The notes: generated by a model not told the origin, from the sequence alone. Counted from the first letter of the stretch, positions 1-8,729 are shown. The stretch: DNA of 64,000 nucleotides from Streptacidiphilus sp041262525 (GCF_041262525.1 NZ_JBGCCK010000016.1:62001-126000); one strand, 5' to 3'. Numbers and translations: made by a program.

Positions 1-542
1 GGCGACGCCTGATCGGGTGGGACGAGATTCTTGAAGGCGGCCTGGCTCCCGGCGCGGCGGTGTCGTCCTGGCGGGGCTACGAGGGCGGGATCGCCGCCGC
101 GCAGGCGGGACATGACGTCGTGATGTGTCCGGAGCAGTACGTCTACCTGGACCATCGCGAGTCCGACGGCGCGGATGAGCCGATCCCGGTGGGTTACGTC
201 CGCACGCTCGAGGACGTCTACCGCTATGAGCCGCTGCCGCCGCAGCTGCGTCAGGACGCCGAGGCGGCCGGGCACGTGATCGGCACTCAGGCGAATCTCT
301 GGACCGAGTTCATGGACGACGGACGCGAGGTCGACTACCACGCGTTCCCGCGCCTGGCCGCGTTCGCCGAGGTCGCCTGGTCCGAGCTGCCGCGCGAGCC
401 GGAGGCACGCGACTTCCCCGGTTTCGCCGCGCGGATGCGGACCCACTACGCCCGCCTCGACGCCCTCGGCGTCGACTACCGGCGGCCGGAGGGTCCGCGT
501 CCGTGGCAGCGCCGTCCGGGCGTACTCGGCCGACCGCTGTAG
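1..542 (+). CDS. Beta-N-acetylhexosaminidase, GH20 family (3' part only)
   Basis: Only the C-terminal ~179 residues lie in the window; the reading frame is open from base 3. The fragment has a GWDEI motif near its start, an SSWRGYEGG stretch and GTQANLWTEF, which match the distal part of the GH20 catalytic barrel where conserved Trp residues line the sugar pocket and the NLWTE Glu is typical. The family removes terminal GlcNAc/GalNAc from chito-oligosaccharides and glycans. No signal peptide can be judged because the start is missing. It fits functionally with the GlcNAc PTS and chitinases elsewhere in the window. Confidence 0.9.
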   Translation, partial: RRLIGWDEILEGGLAPGAAVSSWRGYEGGIAAAQAGHDVVMCPEQYVYLDHRESDGADEPIPVGYVRTLEDVYRYEPLPPQLRQDAEAAGHVIGTQANLWTEFMDDGREVDYHAFPRLAAFAEVAWSELPREPEARDFPGFAARMRTHYARLDALGVDYRRPEGPRPWQRRPGVLGRPL

Positions 543-699
543 CGGGCGTCGTAGTCCCGACCCCCGCCCGCACCCTTCGGTCGGTGTGCCACAGTGGTGC
601 TTCCACGCCACCACAGGAGGGTGCGCAGCAGGTGCGTTTCCACGTACCGTACGGCCAGGAGGGTGGCGGCGTGAGCGGCCCGAGCACGGTGGGACACGA

Positions 700-1581
700 G
701 TGAACCAGACGATCATGCTCCCGGCCTCGCTGGACGAGGCCGTCAGCGCATTGGCGGCGTCGCCGGGCGCGGTGCCGGTCGCGGGCGGGACCGACCTGAT
801 GGGTGCGGTCAACGCCGGGCTGCTGCGCCCGATGGCGCTGCTCGGGCTGGGGCGGGTCACCGAGCTCAGAGGCTGGCAGTACCAGGACGGCGCGGCGCTG
901 CTCGGCGCCGGCCTGACTCACGCGCGCATGGCCCGTCCCGACTTCGCCGCGCTGATCCCCGCGCTGGCCGAGGCTGCCGGAACCGTCGGCCCGCCGCAGG
1001 TGCGCAACGTCGGCACGCTGGGCGGCAACATCGTCAGCGCGCATCCGGCAGGGGATACTTTGCCGGTTTTGTCCGCGCTGGAGGCGACGGTCACCCTGGT
1101 CGGGCCCGACGGTGGGCGAGAAGTGGCGGTCAGTCACCTTCTGACCGGTTTGGACCCCTTGCGCGCGGGCGAGTTGCTGGCCTTTGTCCGGGTTCCGCTG
1201 CTGCACGCCCCCCAGGTTTTCCTCAAGTCCGGCGGCCGGACCGGTCCGGCGCGTGCCGTGGCCTCGGTCGCGCTGGTCCTCGACCCGGCGCGGCGCGCGG
1301 TGCGTTGCGCGGTCGGCGCGGTCGCGCCCGTACCGCTGCGGCCGCTGGAGGCCGAGCAGTGGGTGGCCGGCTGCATCGACTGGGACGCCGAACGGTCCGT
1401 GGACCCCGCGGTGGCGCAGGCGTTCGGCGAGTACGTCGCCTCGGCGTGCGTGCCCGACGTCGGCGAGGAGGCCGGGACCTTGGGGGCTGCGACGTTCGAG
1501 AACCCCGCGCCCGCAGCCCAGCGGCTGCGGCGTACCGTGTCCGTACTGGCCCGCCGCGCACTCGGGAGGGCGCTGAAGTGA
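700..1581 (+). CDS. FAD-binding subunit of a xanthine dehydrogenase/CO dehydrogenase-type molybdenum hydroxylase
   Basis: 293 aa from a GTG start that overlaps the stop of a short upstream frame. The molybdopterin dehydrogenase FAD domain is clear: AGGTD at residues 28-32 and RNVGTLGGN at 102-110 are the two FAD-phosphate/flavin-contacting loops. It passes electrons from the Fe-S subunit to NAD or another acceptor in XdhB/CoxM enzymes. It is first in a three-gene operon; its stop overlaps the GTG of the Fe-S subunit. A longer in-frame start at 586 exists but the preceding residues look non-coding. The substrate is unknown. Confidence 0.88.
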   Translation: MNQTIMLPASLDEAVSALAASPGAVPVAGGTDLMGAVNAGLLRPMALLGLGRVTELRGWQYQDGAALLGAGLTHARMARPDFAALIPALAEAAGTVGPPQVRNVGTLGGNIVSAHPAGDTLPVLSALEATVTLVGPDGGREVAVSHLLTGLDPLRAGELLAFVRVPLLHAPQVFLKSGGRTGPARAVASVALVLDPARRAVRCAVGAVAPVPLRPLEAEQWVAGCIDWDAERSVDPAVAQAFGEYVASACVPDVGEEAGTLGAATFENPAPAAQRLRRTVSVLARRALGRALK

Positions 1582-3212
1582 CGGATTATCTGACTGCCTC
1601 GCTGGGATTCGGCGCGGAGGACTCGCCGCGCGCCTCCTACACGCTCCGAGTCAACGGTCTGGAGCGGCCGGTCAACGACGCGTGGATCGGCGAGAGCCTG
1701 CTCTACGTGCTGCGTGAGCGGCTCGGCCTCGCGGGCGCCAAGGGCGGCTGCGAACAGGGCGAGTGCGGCGCCTGCTCGGTGCAGGTCGACGGCCAGTTGA
1801 CGGCCGCCTGCCTGGTGCCTGCAGCGCTCGCGGCCGGGGTCGAGATCCGCACGGTCGAGGGCCTGGCCGAGGACGGCGTCCCCTCCGACGTGCAGCAGGC
1901 GCTGGCCGACAGCGGCGCGGTGCAGTGCGGCTACTGCGCGCCGGGCCTGGCCATGGCGGTGCACGACCTGCTGGAGCGGAACCACCACCCGAGCGAGCTC
2001 GAAGCCCGGCAGGCGCTGTGCGGCAACCTGTGCCGCTGCACCGGCTACCAGGGCGCGTTGGCCGCGGTCCGCGCGGTCGCCGGCACGCGCACGGACGCGG
2101 CGGAGGAGGACGGCGAGAGCGCGGACTCGTCCCCGGCAGGGGTCGGCTACTTCGGCGAGGGCCCGGTCGACGGACTGATCGAGGCGACCTCCCCGGTGGA
2201 GGAACTGGTCCCGCTGCCCATCCCGGTGCTGGACGAGACGACGGACGAACTGCTCGACGACGACGGCGAGACGGAACTGCCGGTCTACGTCGACGTCCCC
2301 CCGCAGCACGGCGGCGGCTACGGCTACGCCACCCCCCACGACCCCGGCTACCCGGACGGGTCGTCCGGGTACGGCGACCAGGGGTACGGCGGTCACGACG
2401 GGCACGGGCAGGACGGCTCCGGCTACGGCCAGGGGCCCTACCCTGGCGGCCCGTTCGGCGGCCGCTTCCCCGGCCAGGCCGACGGTCCGGGTACGCGCAG
2501 CGCGGCCGGCTCGGTCCAGCTCCCCGACCCGGCCCCGGCCGGGGCGGAGGCGACCGGCTCCCTCCTGGTCGGCGCCCCGCCGATGCAGGATCAGGCCGGT
2601 CCCCAGGTCCCTGATGCGGAACGCACGGGCGAGGTCCGTCTCGGCCCCGCGCTCGGCGCGGGCTTCCGCGCCCAGTCCGCGGCGGCGGCGGCCCGCCTCC
2701 GCGCGGACACCCCACCCGCCGACCCCCAACCGCCCACGACCGGCCCCACCGCGTTCGCGGGCCTGGGCGCGGAGACCACCGGTTCGTTCCGGGTCGCCGT
2801 GCTGCCCCCGGATTCCGGTGTGGGTTCGGATGCGGATGCCTTCGGCGCGGACACCACGGGTTCGTTCCATGTCGGCGGGCTGTGGGCCGAGGGCCACGCG
2901 GCCGGTCCCGGCGCGGACGCGACCGGTTCGTTCCAGGTCGGCGCGCTGCGCGAGGACCACTTCGCCCACGGCGGCGCCTTCGGCGCGGACGTGACCGGTT
3001 CGTTCGAGGTCGGTGCGCTGCGGGGCGAAGGCTACGCGGATGTGACCGGCTCGTTCCAGGTCGAGGCGATCGCCGAAGGCCACGCGGAGGCCGGTGGTTA
3101 CCACTACGGAGCGCCGCCCGGTGGTGGGTACGGCGAGCCTGCGATGTCGCTCGACCCCACGACCGGCGTCTATGTCCTGCCCCACCAGCACGGCCAGGAG
3201 GCCGGTTCGTGA
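1578..3212 (+). CDS. [2Fe-2S] subunit of molybdenum hydroxylase with a long repeat-bearing C-terminal tail
   Basis: 544 aa; the GTG start overlaps the upstream stop and follows GGGAGG. Residues 1-170 are a normal XdhC/CoxS-type subunit: ferredoxin cluster Cys58, 63, 66, 78 and the second cluster Cys117, 120, 152, 154. Members are usually about 160-200 aa, but here ~370 extra residues follow: an acidic stretch, a Gly/Tyr-rich segment (~235-305), then at least seven imperfect units with the core TGSF or TGE (for example GADTTGSFHVG, GADATGSFQVG). The tail is probably disordered with a repeated short motif; its role is unknown. The stop overlaps the GTG of the Mo subunit. Confidence 0.87.
   Translation: MTDYLTASLGFGAEDSPRASYTLRVNGLERPVNDAWIGESLLYVLRERLGLAGAKGGCEQGECGACSVQVDGQLTAACLVPAALAAGVEIRTVEGLAEDGVPSDVQQALADSGAVQCGYCAPGLAMAVHDLLERNHHPSELEARQALCGNLCRCTGYQGALAAVRAVAGTRTDAAEEDGESADSSPAGVGYFGEGPVDGLIEATSPVEELVPLPIPVLDETTDELLDDDGETELPVYVDVPPQHGGGYGYATPHDPGYPDGSSGYGDQGYGGHDGHGQDGSGYGQGPYPGGPFGGRFPGQADGPGTRSAAGSVQLPDPAPAGAEATGSLLVGAPPMQDQAGPQVPDAERTGEVRLGPALGAGFRAQSAAAAARLRADTPPADPQPPTTGPTAFAGLGAETTGSFRVAVLPPDSGVGSDADAFGADTTGSFHVGGLWAEGHAAGPGADATGSFQVGALREDHFAHGGAFGADVTGSFEVGALRGEGYADVTGSFQVEAIAEGHAEAGGYHYGAPPGGGYGEPAMSLDPTTGVYVLPHQHGQEAGS
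2545..3080 (+). repeat. Imperfect in-frame TGSF-motif repeats in the Fe-S subunit tail
   Basis: About seven coding units, each carrying Ala-(Asp/Glu)-x-Thr-Gly-(Ser/Glu)-(Phe/Leu/Val)-x-Val, are spaced irregularly by 12-50 residues. The last five (GAETTGSF, GADTTGSF, GADATGSF, GADVTGSF, YADVTGSF) are the most alike, which suggests local duplication with drift. Confidence 0.8.
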
Positions 3213-5686
3213 CCACCCCCTCCGCCCCATCCGGGTCGTCCGGCGAGGACACGCTCACCAATCTGACCACCGTGCGCGAGGGCGCGCCCGGCAGTGCCAC
3301 GGGCGCCGCGCTGGGCGGGAGCCTGCTCACGGCGACAGCGACGACGACCCCGTCCGGGACGGCGCCCGCTCCCGACGCCGCCGCGCCCACTCCCGCGCAG
3401 GCGGCCGAGCAGGCGCTGACCAGCGGAGCTATCGGCGCCTCCCCGCTGCGGGAGGACGCCGCCGCGAAGGCGATGGGCGTCTACCCCTACGCCGCCGACC
3501 TCTGGGCCGAAGGCCTCCTCTGGGGCGCGCTCGCGCGCTCGCCCTACGCGCACGCACGCATCGTCAGCCTCGACACCCGCCCGGCACTCGCCGTCCCCGG
3601 CGTCTACGCCGTGCTCACCGCCGAGGACCTGCCGACCGGCCCCGACGGCGCGCCGAACGGCGCGCCCACCGGGCCCGTCGTCGCCGACCGTCCGGTGCTC
3701 GCCGCCGAGGTGGTCCGCCACCACGGCGAGCCCTTCGCGGCCGTCGCCGCCGACCACCCCGACACGGCCAGGCTGGCCGCCGCCGCGATCCTGGTCGAGT
3801 GGGAGCCGCTGCCGCCGCTGACCGATCCCGAGCAGGCCTTCCAGGCCCCTCCGCTGCACCCCGACGGCAACGTCTTCCGGCAGCTGCCGATCCGCTTCGG
3901 CGACCCCGAGGTCGTCGGCGAGATCGTCGTCGAGGGCATGTACCAGGTGGGCCGTCAGGACCCGGCGCCGATCGGCGCCGAGGCCGGGCTGGCCGTGCCG
4001 CGCCCGGACGGCGGCGTCGAGCTGCACGTCGCCTCCACCGACCCGCACGGCGACCGTGACCGCGCGGCCTCCTGCCTCGGCATCGAGCCCGACCGGGTCC
4101 GTCTCGTGGTCTCCGGCGTCCCCGGCGCCACCGCGGACCGCGACGACATCGGCTTCCAGGCCACCCTCGCGCTGCTGGCGATCCGCACCGGCCACCCGGT
4201 CAAGATGGCGCTGACCCGCGAGGAGTCCTTCCTCACCCACGCGCACCGCCACCCCACCCTGCTCAGGTACCGCCACCACGCCGACGCCGAGGGCCGCCTG
4301 GTCAAGGTCGAGGCGCAGATCCTGTTGGACGGCGGCGCCTACGCGGACGTGTCGAGCGAGGCGCTGGCCTCCGCCGCCGCGATGGCCGCCGGCCCCTACG
4401 TCGTCCCGCACGTCTTCGTCGACGCCTGGGCGGTGCGCACCAACAACCCGCCCGCCGGGCGGATGCGCGGCGAGGGCGCGCTGCAGGTCTGCTTCGCCTA
4501 CGAGTCGCAGCTGGACCGGCTCGCCACCACGCTCGACCTGAGCCCGCTGGAGATCCGCCGCCGCAACGTCATGGCGACGGGCGACCTGCTGCCCACCGGA
4601 CAGGCCGTCACCTGCCCGGCCCCCGTCCGCGAGCTGCTGGACGCCGTCGCGGACGAGCCGCTGCCGCCGCTGCCGGTCGACCAGCCGGACGCGGAGTGGC
4701 TGCTCCCCGAGGGCCCCGGCGGCGCGGGCGACCCGGCGGCGGTGCGGCGCGGGATCGGCTACGCGGTCGGCATGGTGCACATGCTCGGCATCGAGGGCGC
4801 CGACGAGGTCGCCACGGCGTCGGTCCGGGTCACCGGCTCGCAGGCGTCCGTGATCTGCGCGGCGGTCGACCCGGGGACGGGCTTCGCGACGCTGGCCAAG
4901 CAGATCGTGCAGGAGATCCTGGGCGTCGACGAGGTCTACATCGCCCCGGTCGACACCGACCAGCCGGCGGCCGGCCCGTCCGCGCGCGGTCGGCAGACCT
5001 GGGTCGCGGGCGGCGCGGTGGAGCGCGCGGCGCTGATGGTCCGCCAGCAGCTGCTGCAGCCGCTGGCGGCGCGCTTCGCGATGTCGCCGGAGCTGCTCAG
5101 CATCAAGGACGGCCGGATCACCTCCTACGACGGCGTGCTCGGCATGCCGGTCCTGGAGGCGCTGGAGGGCAAGGACCTCTGGGCGACGGCGCAGTGCCGC
5201 CCCCACCCGACCGAGCCGCTGGACCCGGAGACGGGCCAGGGCGACGCCTTCGTCAGCATCGGCTTCTGCGCGATGCGGGCGGTCGTGGACGTGGACATCG
5301 AGCTCGGCACGGTCCGCGTCGTCGAGGTCACGGCGGCGCAGGACGTCGGTCGGGCGCTCAACCCGCGGCAGATCGCGGCGCGGGTGGAGGCCGGTGTGAC
5401 GCAGGGCCTCGGCCTGGCGCTGATGGAGGAGCTGGCCGTCGGCGACGGCCGCGTCCTGGCCCCGAACTTCGTCGGCTACCGCCTGCCGACCGCGCTCGAC
5501 GCCCCGGACATCCGCGTCGCGGCGCTGATCGAGGACCGCGACGTGGTGGCCCCCTTCGGCGCGAAGGCGGTCGGCGCGGCGAGCGCGGTCGTGGCGCCCT
5601 CCGCCATCGCCTCCGCGGTGCGGGCGGCGACGGGCATGGTCGTGACCCGGCTCCCGATCCGCCCGGAGGACGCCGCGGTCGGCTGA
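3209..5686 (+). CDS. Molybdopterin-binding large subunit, xanthine dehydrogenase family
   Basis: 825 aa from a GTG overlapping the previous stop, with AGGAGG upstream. Residues 1-75 are an Ala/Thr/Pro-rich extension; then the aldehyde oxidase/xanthine dehydrogenase a/b hammerhead (LWGALARSPYAHARIV) and Mo-cofactor domains follow. In the family the C-terminus carries a GAKGVGE-type motif whose Glu is the catalytic base; here the aligned segment reads GAKAVGA, so that Glu appears to be Ala. The enzyme may be catalytically different or act on another substrate. It is the third gene of the operon. Confidence 0.85.
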   Translation: MTTPSAPSGSSGEDTLTNLTTVREGAPGSATGAALGGSLLTATATTTPSGTAPAPDAAAPTPAQAAEQALTSGAIGASPLREDAAAKAMGVYPYAADLWAEGLLWGALARSPYAHARIVSLDTRPALAVPGVYAVLTAEDLPTGPDGAPNGAPTGPVVADRPVLAAEVVRHHGEPFAAVAADHPDTARLAAAAILVEWEPLPPLTDPEQAFQAPPLHPDGNVFRQLPIRFGDPEVVGEIVVEGMYQVGRQDPAPIGAEAGLAVPRPDGGVELHVASTDPHGDRDRAASCLGIEPDRVRLVVSGVPGATADRDDIGFQATLALLAIRTGHPVKMALTREESFLTHAHRHPTLLRYRHHADAEGRLVKVEAQILLDGGAYADVSSEALASAAAMAAGPYVVPHVFVDAWAVRTNNPPAGRMRGEGALQVCFAYESQLDRLATTLDLSPLEIRRRNVMATGDLLPTGQAVTCPAPVRELLDAVADEPLPPLPVDQPDAEWLLPEGPGGAGDPAAVRRGIGYAVGMVHMLGIEGADEVATASVRVTGSQASVICAAVDPGTGFATLAKQIVQEILGVDEVYIAPVDTDQPAAGPSARGRQTWVAGGAVERAALMVRQQLLQPLAARFAMSPELLSIKDGRITSYDGVLGMPVLEALEGKDLWATAQCRPHPTEPLDPETGQGDAFVSIGFCAMRAVVDVDIELGTVRVVEVTAAQDVGRALNPRQIAARVEAGVTQGLGLALMEELAVGDGRVLAPNFVGYRLPTALDAPDIRVAALIEDRDVVAPFGAKAVGAASAVVAPSAIASAVRAATGMVVTRLPIRPEDAAVG

Positions 5687-5792
5687 TCCGCCGAGGTCCC
5701 GGCCTGGCCCTGGTGGCGGCGCGGCCCGTAGCGGACGAGGATGGACCGTGCCGCCGCGAATGGTCGCCACCCCGGGGGGTGGAGGGCTCGCC

Positions 5793-6599
5793 ATGCCTGT
5801 CCACCGGATCAGACCTGACATCAGCGTCCTGAGCGACAGCCTGGAGGTGCCCGGGATGGGGCACGTCCCCGTCAACGCCTTCGTCCTGCACGCCGCGGAG
5901 CCGGTCGTCGTCGACACCGGGCTCGGCCTGCCCGACCGGGACTTCCTGGCCACGCTCACCACCGTGCTGGACCCTCCCGACGTGCGATGGATCTGGCTGA
6001 CCCACCCGGACCGGGACCACACGGGCGGGATCTTCGAACTGCTGGAGGCGGCGCCCAAGGCGCGTGTCGTGACCACCTTCGTGGCGGCCGGGATCATGTC
6101 CTGCGAGCGGCCGCTGCCGATGGACCGGCTGTACCTGCTCAATCCCGGGCAGTCGCTGGACGTCGGCGACCGCACTCTGACGGGGTTCCGGCCGCCGCTG
6201 TTCGACAACCCGGCTACCGTCGGCTTCTTCGACGAGCTGTCCGGCGTCTGCTTCAGCTCGGACTGCTTCGGCGGACCACTGCCCAGCGCGGAGCTGGCCG
6301 AATGTCCCGACGTCGGCGCGGTCGGCGTCGAGGAGCTGCGGGCGGCCCAACTGCTGTGGGCGAGCGTGGACAGTCCGTGGGTGCAGAACGTCGACGAGCA
6401 GAAGTTCCTCGGGACCTTCGGGCCGCTGCGGGAGCGGGAGCCGGACCTCGTCCTGTCGACGCATCTGCCGCCGGCCCAGGGAATCACCGGGCGGATGGTC
6501 GACACCCTCGGCTCGGCGGCCGGCTCTGCGCCGTTCGTGGGGCCGGACCAGGCGGCGCTGGAGCAGATGCTTGCCGGGTTCGAGCCTGCCGGTCGGTGA
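5793..6599 (+). CDS. MBL-fold metallo-hydrolase
   Basis: 268 aa if started at this ATG, which follows GGTGGAGGG; an upstream ATG at 5748 would add 15 unconvincing residues. The metal motif HPDRDH (His71, Asp73, Asp75, His76) is a variant of HxHxDH in which the first His is retained and the second is Asp, as in some flavodiiron-like beta-lactamase domains. SSDCFGG and LSTHLPP supply further Asp/His ligands. There is no flavodoxin domain, so it is a stand-alone domain. It lies ~110 bp downstream of the Mo hydroxylase operon; the substrate is unknown. Confidence 0.8.
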   Translation: MPVHRIRPDISVLSDSLEVPGMGHVPVNAFVLHAAEPVVVDTGLGLPDRDFLATLTTVLDPPDVRWIWLTHPDRDHTGGIFELLEAAPKARVVTTFVAAGIMSCERPLPMDRLYLLNPGQSLDVGDRTLTGFRPPLFDNPATVGFFDELSGVCFSSDCFGGPLPSAELAECPDVGAVGVEELRAAQLLWASVDSPWVQNVDEQKFLGTFGPLREREPDLVLSTHLPPAQGITGRMVDTLGSAAGSAPFVGPDQAALEQMLAGFEPAGR

Positions 6600-6713
6600 G
6601 CCTCAATTCCGACTCTCATCCCGAATGGGACAGAACGCTCATCGGCTTCTCACGGGCGGTGCGCAAGGTTGCCCTCGTAGTCGGAAAACGAACACGACGA
6701 CGGGAGCAACACC

Positions 6714-6821
6714 ATGATTCTCAACGCAGCCTCCAAGCGCCCCGGCGAGGCCCCGCTCCGTCGGCTCAACCCGAAGAGCGGGACGGTCGTCGTCGCCCGC
6801 GTGACGAACACGAAGAAGTAG
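6714..6821 (+). CDS. Small basic peptide, 35 aa, unknown function
   Basis: ATG with GGGAG 9 bases upstream, reading 35 codons to TAG. The product is Lys/Arg-rich (N-terminus MILNAASKRPGEAPLRRLNP, C-terminus ending TNTKK) with no Cys and no membrane segment. It ends 7 bp before the next gene, so the two are likely co-transcribed. It could be a small regulatory or precursor peptide, or a small RNA-binding protein; none is shown by sequence. Proper ribosome binding site and spacing are the main support. Confidence 0.5.
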   Translation: MILNAASKRPGEAPLRRLNPKSGTVVVARVTNTKK

Positions 6822-6828
6822 CCCCCGG

Positions 6829-7125
6829 ATGACCACCACCGTCGCGCCCGCGAAATTCTGCGGGGTCGCCGAGACACTGCTGCTGCTCCGCGCGCAGGCG
6901 TGCGACTGCCGGGGCGATCTGCCCCGCATCGCCGCCGCGCTCGCGGATCTGAGCCGACCGGGGGCATTCGACACCGTCGTCCGCTGGGCCACCCAGTCCC
7001 GCGTCCGCGGGCGCTGCCGCCACGCGGACGAAGCCGCCCGGCTGCTGGTCGGTGCGCTGGCCGACTTCCCCGGCGAGTTCGAGGCACACGCGGCCGGGAC
7101 GTGCGTCAGTCGGTGGAGCCCATGA
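6829..7125 (+). CDS. Small Cys-containing protein, unknown function
   Basis: 98 aa, ATG 7 bp after the stop of the 35-aa peptide and without a good Shine-Dalgarno of its own, suggesting translational coupling. It has an FCGVAET start, a CDC motif at residues 25-27, several Arg and two further Cys, and is predicted mostly helical. The last 12 bases run antisense into the 3' end of the tRNA-Cys gene. I do not recognise the family. The coding bias is normal for the region, which argues for a real gene. Confidence 0.55.
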   Translation: MTTTVAPAKFCGVAETLLLLRAQACDCRGDLPRIAAALADLSRPGAFDTVVRWATQSRVRGRCRHADEAARLLVGALADFPGEFEAHAAGTCVSRWSP

Positions 7126-7188
7126 CCGGAATCGAACCGGCGTAAACCGCTTTGCAGGCGGTTCCCTCAACCACTCGGGCACACGGGC
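7114..7188 (-). tRNA. tRNA-Cys (GCA)
   Basis: Read on the minus strand: acceptor GCCCGTG pairs with CATGGGC (one G-U), anticodon arm ACCGC-CTGCAAA-GCGGT gives anticodon GCA, variable loop TTAC, T-arm GCCGG-TTCGATT-CCGGT, discriminator T, and an encoded CCA. Length is 72 nt without CCA. Its 3' end is overlapped on the other strand by the 98-aa reading frame. Confidence 0.95.
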
Positions 7189-7325
7189 GAGTTGTTCTCT
7201 CGTGGGAATGACGTTACGGGAGGGTGCCCGGGTTGGGTCAACGCTTCCGGCCGAGGCTTGATCCGGGGCAACGGGCCCGTCATCGGGCGCAACAAACGAC
7301 AGGGGCAATCTCCCGATCCACCCCT

Positions 7326-7331
7326 TACACT
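7326..7331 (+). promoter_or_regulatory. -10 box of a leaderless promoter (MFS gene)
   Basis: TACACT ends 6 bases before the GTG start at 7338, so transcription should begin at the start codon; there is no Shine-Dalgarno. Confidence 0.6.
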
Positions 7332-7337
7332 CGGTCA

Positions 7338-8705
7338 GTGACCACCCTCACCCATCCCACGGGCGTCGACGACGCGTCCGCCGGGATTCTCGACCGTCCG
7401 TTCCGCATGCTCACGATCGGCATCGTGGCCTGCGTGCTGCTGATCGCGTTCGAGGCGATGGCGGTCAACACGGCCCTGCCCGTCGCCGCGAAGGCGCTGC
7501 ACGGGGTGGGGCTCTACGCCTTCGCCTTCACCGGCTTCTTCACCTCCAGCCTGCTCGCGATGGTGGTCTCGGGGGAGTGGTGCGACAAGCGCGGGCCGAT
7601 GCTCCCGCTGGGCGTCGGGATCGCCGTGTTCGGGGTCGGGCTGGTGCTGGCCGGGACCGCGACCTCGATGTGGACCTTCGTCGGCGGGCGGGTCACCCAG
7701 GGGTTCGGCGCCGGGCTGGTGATCGTCGCGCTCTACGTCGTGGTGGGACTGCGCTATCCGGAGCGGCTGCGGCCCAAGGTCTTCGCGGCCTTCGCCGCGT
7801 CCTGGGTGCTGCCGTCGGTGATCGGTCCGCTGGTCGCCGGGACGGTCACCCAGCACATCGGCTGGCGCTGGGTCTTCCTGTCGATACCGGTGCTCATCGT
7901 CGCCCCGCTGGTGCTGATGCTGCCGCAGCTGCGTGGCCTGCACGGCGGTGACGCCGACGGTCAGCCGCTGGACCGGCGACGGCTGCGGCTGGCGCTCGCG
8001 CTCTCCGTCGGCGCCGGTCTGCTGCAGTACGCGGGGCAGCGGCTGGACCTGTGGTCGCTGCCGCCCGCCGCGCTGGGCGCGGCGCTGCTGGTCCCCGCCG
8101 CGCTGCAGTTGCTGCCCCGCGGAACCTTCCGCGCGCGCCGCGGGCTGCCGACGGTGATCCTGCTGCGCGGCATCGCCGCGGGCGCGTTCATCTCGGCCGA
8201 GGCGTTCATCCCGCTGATGCTGATCACCCAGCACGGCTACTCGCCGACCTTCGCCGGGCTCTCGCTCGCCGGCGGCGGCATCGCCTGGGCCGGCGGCTCC
8301 TGGCTCCAGGGACGCCCGTGGGCGGAGCCCTACCGGCTGCGCCTGGTCCAGGCGGGCCTCGCCGTGGCGACGGTCGCGGTGGGCCTGGTCGCCCTCGCGG
8401 CACAGCCGTCCGCGCCGGCGCCGCTGGTCGCGGCCGCGTGGACGCTGGGCGGCTGCGGTATGGGGCTGGCGATCGCGAGCATCGGCGTGCTGCTGTTCGC
8501 CCTCTCCGCTCCCGAGGAGACCGGCGCGAACTCGGCGTCCCTCCAGGTCAGCGACGCGCTGGGCAACATCGTCTGCACCGGCCTCGCCGGTGTGCTGTTC
8601 ACCACCCTCGGCACCGGCACGACCTCGGGCTTCATGGCGGTCTTCGTCGCGATGACGGCGTTCATGGCCATCGGCGTCGCGGTCTGCGGCCGCGCCCGAC
8701 CCTGA
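7338..8705 (+). CDS. MFS transporter (DHA2-like drug exporter)
   Basis: 455 aa from a leaderless GTG. It has 12 or more hydrophobic segments and a loop SGEWCDKRGP in the place of the MFS motif A between helices 2 and 3. The N-terminus (LTIGIVACVLLIAFEAMAVNTALP) is typical of EmrB/QacA-like exporters. It probably exports small hydrophobic molecules across the cytoplasmic membrane using proton motive force. Substrate is not evident and there is no adjacent regulator except the small RHH protein that follows. Confidence 0.85.
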   Translation: MTTLTHPTGVDDASAGILDRPFRMLTIGIVACVLLIAFEAMAVNTALPVAAKALHGVGLYAFAFTGFFTSSLLAMVVSGEWCDKRGPMLPLGVGIAVFGVGLVLAGTATSMWTFVGGRVTQGFGAGLVIVALYVVVGLRYPERLRPKVFAAFAASWVLPSVIGPLVAGTVTQHIGWRWVFLSIPVLIVAPLVLMLPQLRGLHGGDADGQPLDRRRLRLALALSVGAGLLQYAGQRLDLWSLPPAALGAALLVPAALQLLPRGTFRARRGLPTVILLRGIAAGAFISAEAFIPLMLITQHGYSPTFAGLSLAGGGIAWAGGSWLQGRPWAEPYRLRLVQAGLAVATVAVGLVALAAQPSAPAPLVAAAWTLGGCGMGLAIASIGVLLFALSAPEETGANSASLQVSDALGNIVCTGLAGVLFTTLGTGTTSGFMAVFVAMTAFMAIGVAVCGRARP

Positions 8706-8723
8706 TCGGTCCCGTGTCGGCGC

Positions 8724-8729
8724 TAGCGT
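8724..8729 (+). promoter_or_regulatory. -10 box of a leaderless promoter (RHH gene)
   Basis: TAGCGT ends 6 bases upstream of the ATG at 8736. Confidence 0.55.

Noticed and set aside
310..1206. Long minus-strand frame opposite the FAD subunit
   Set aside because: Arg/Gly-rich translation with no family resemblance; it mirrors the high-GC coding strand of real genes.
1134..3230. 698-aa minus-strand frame opposite the Fe-S subunit
   Set aside because: Shadow of the real coding frame in very GC-rich DNA; the opposite strand has full cluster Cys motifs and operon overlaps.
3170..6619. 1149-aa minus-strand frame opposite the Mo subunit
   Set aside because: No conserved domain and Arg/Ala-rich composition; the plus-strand frame has recognisable family motifs.
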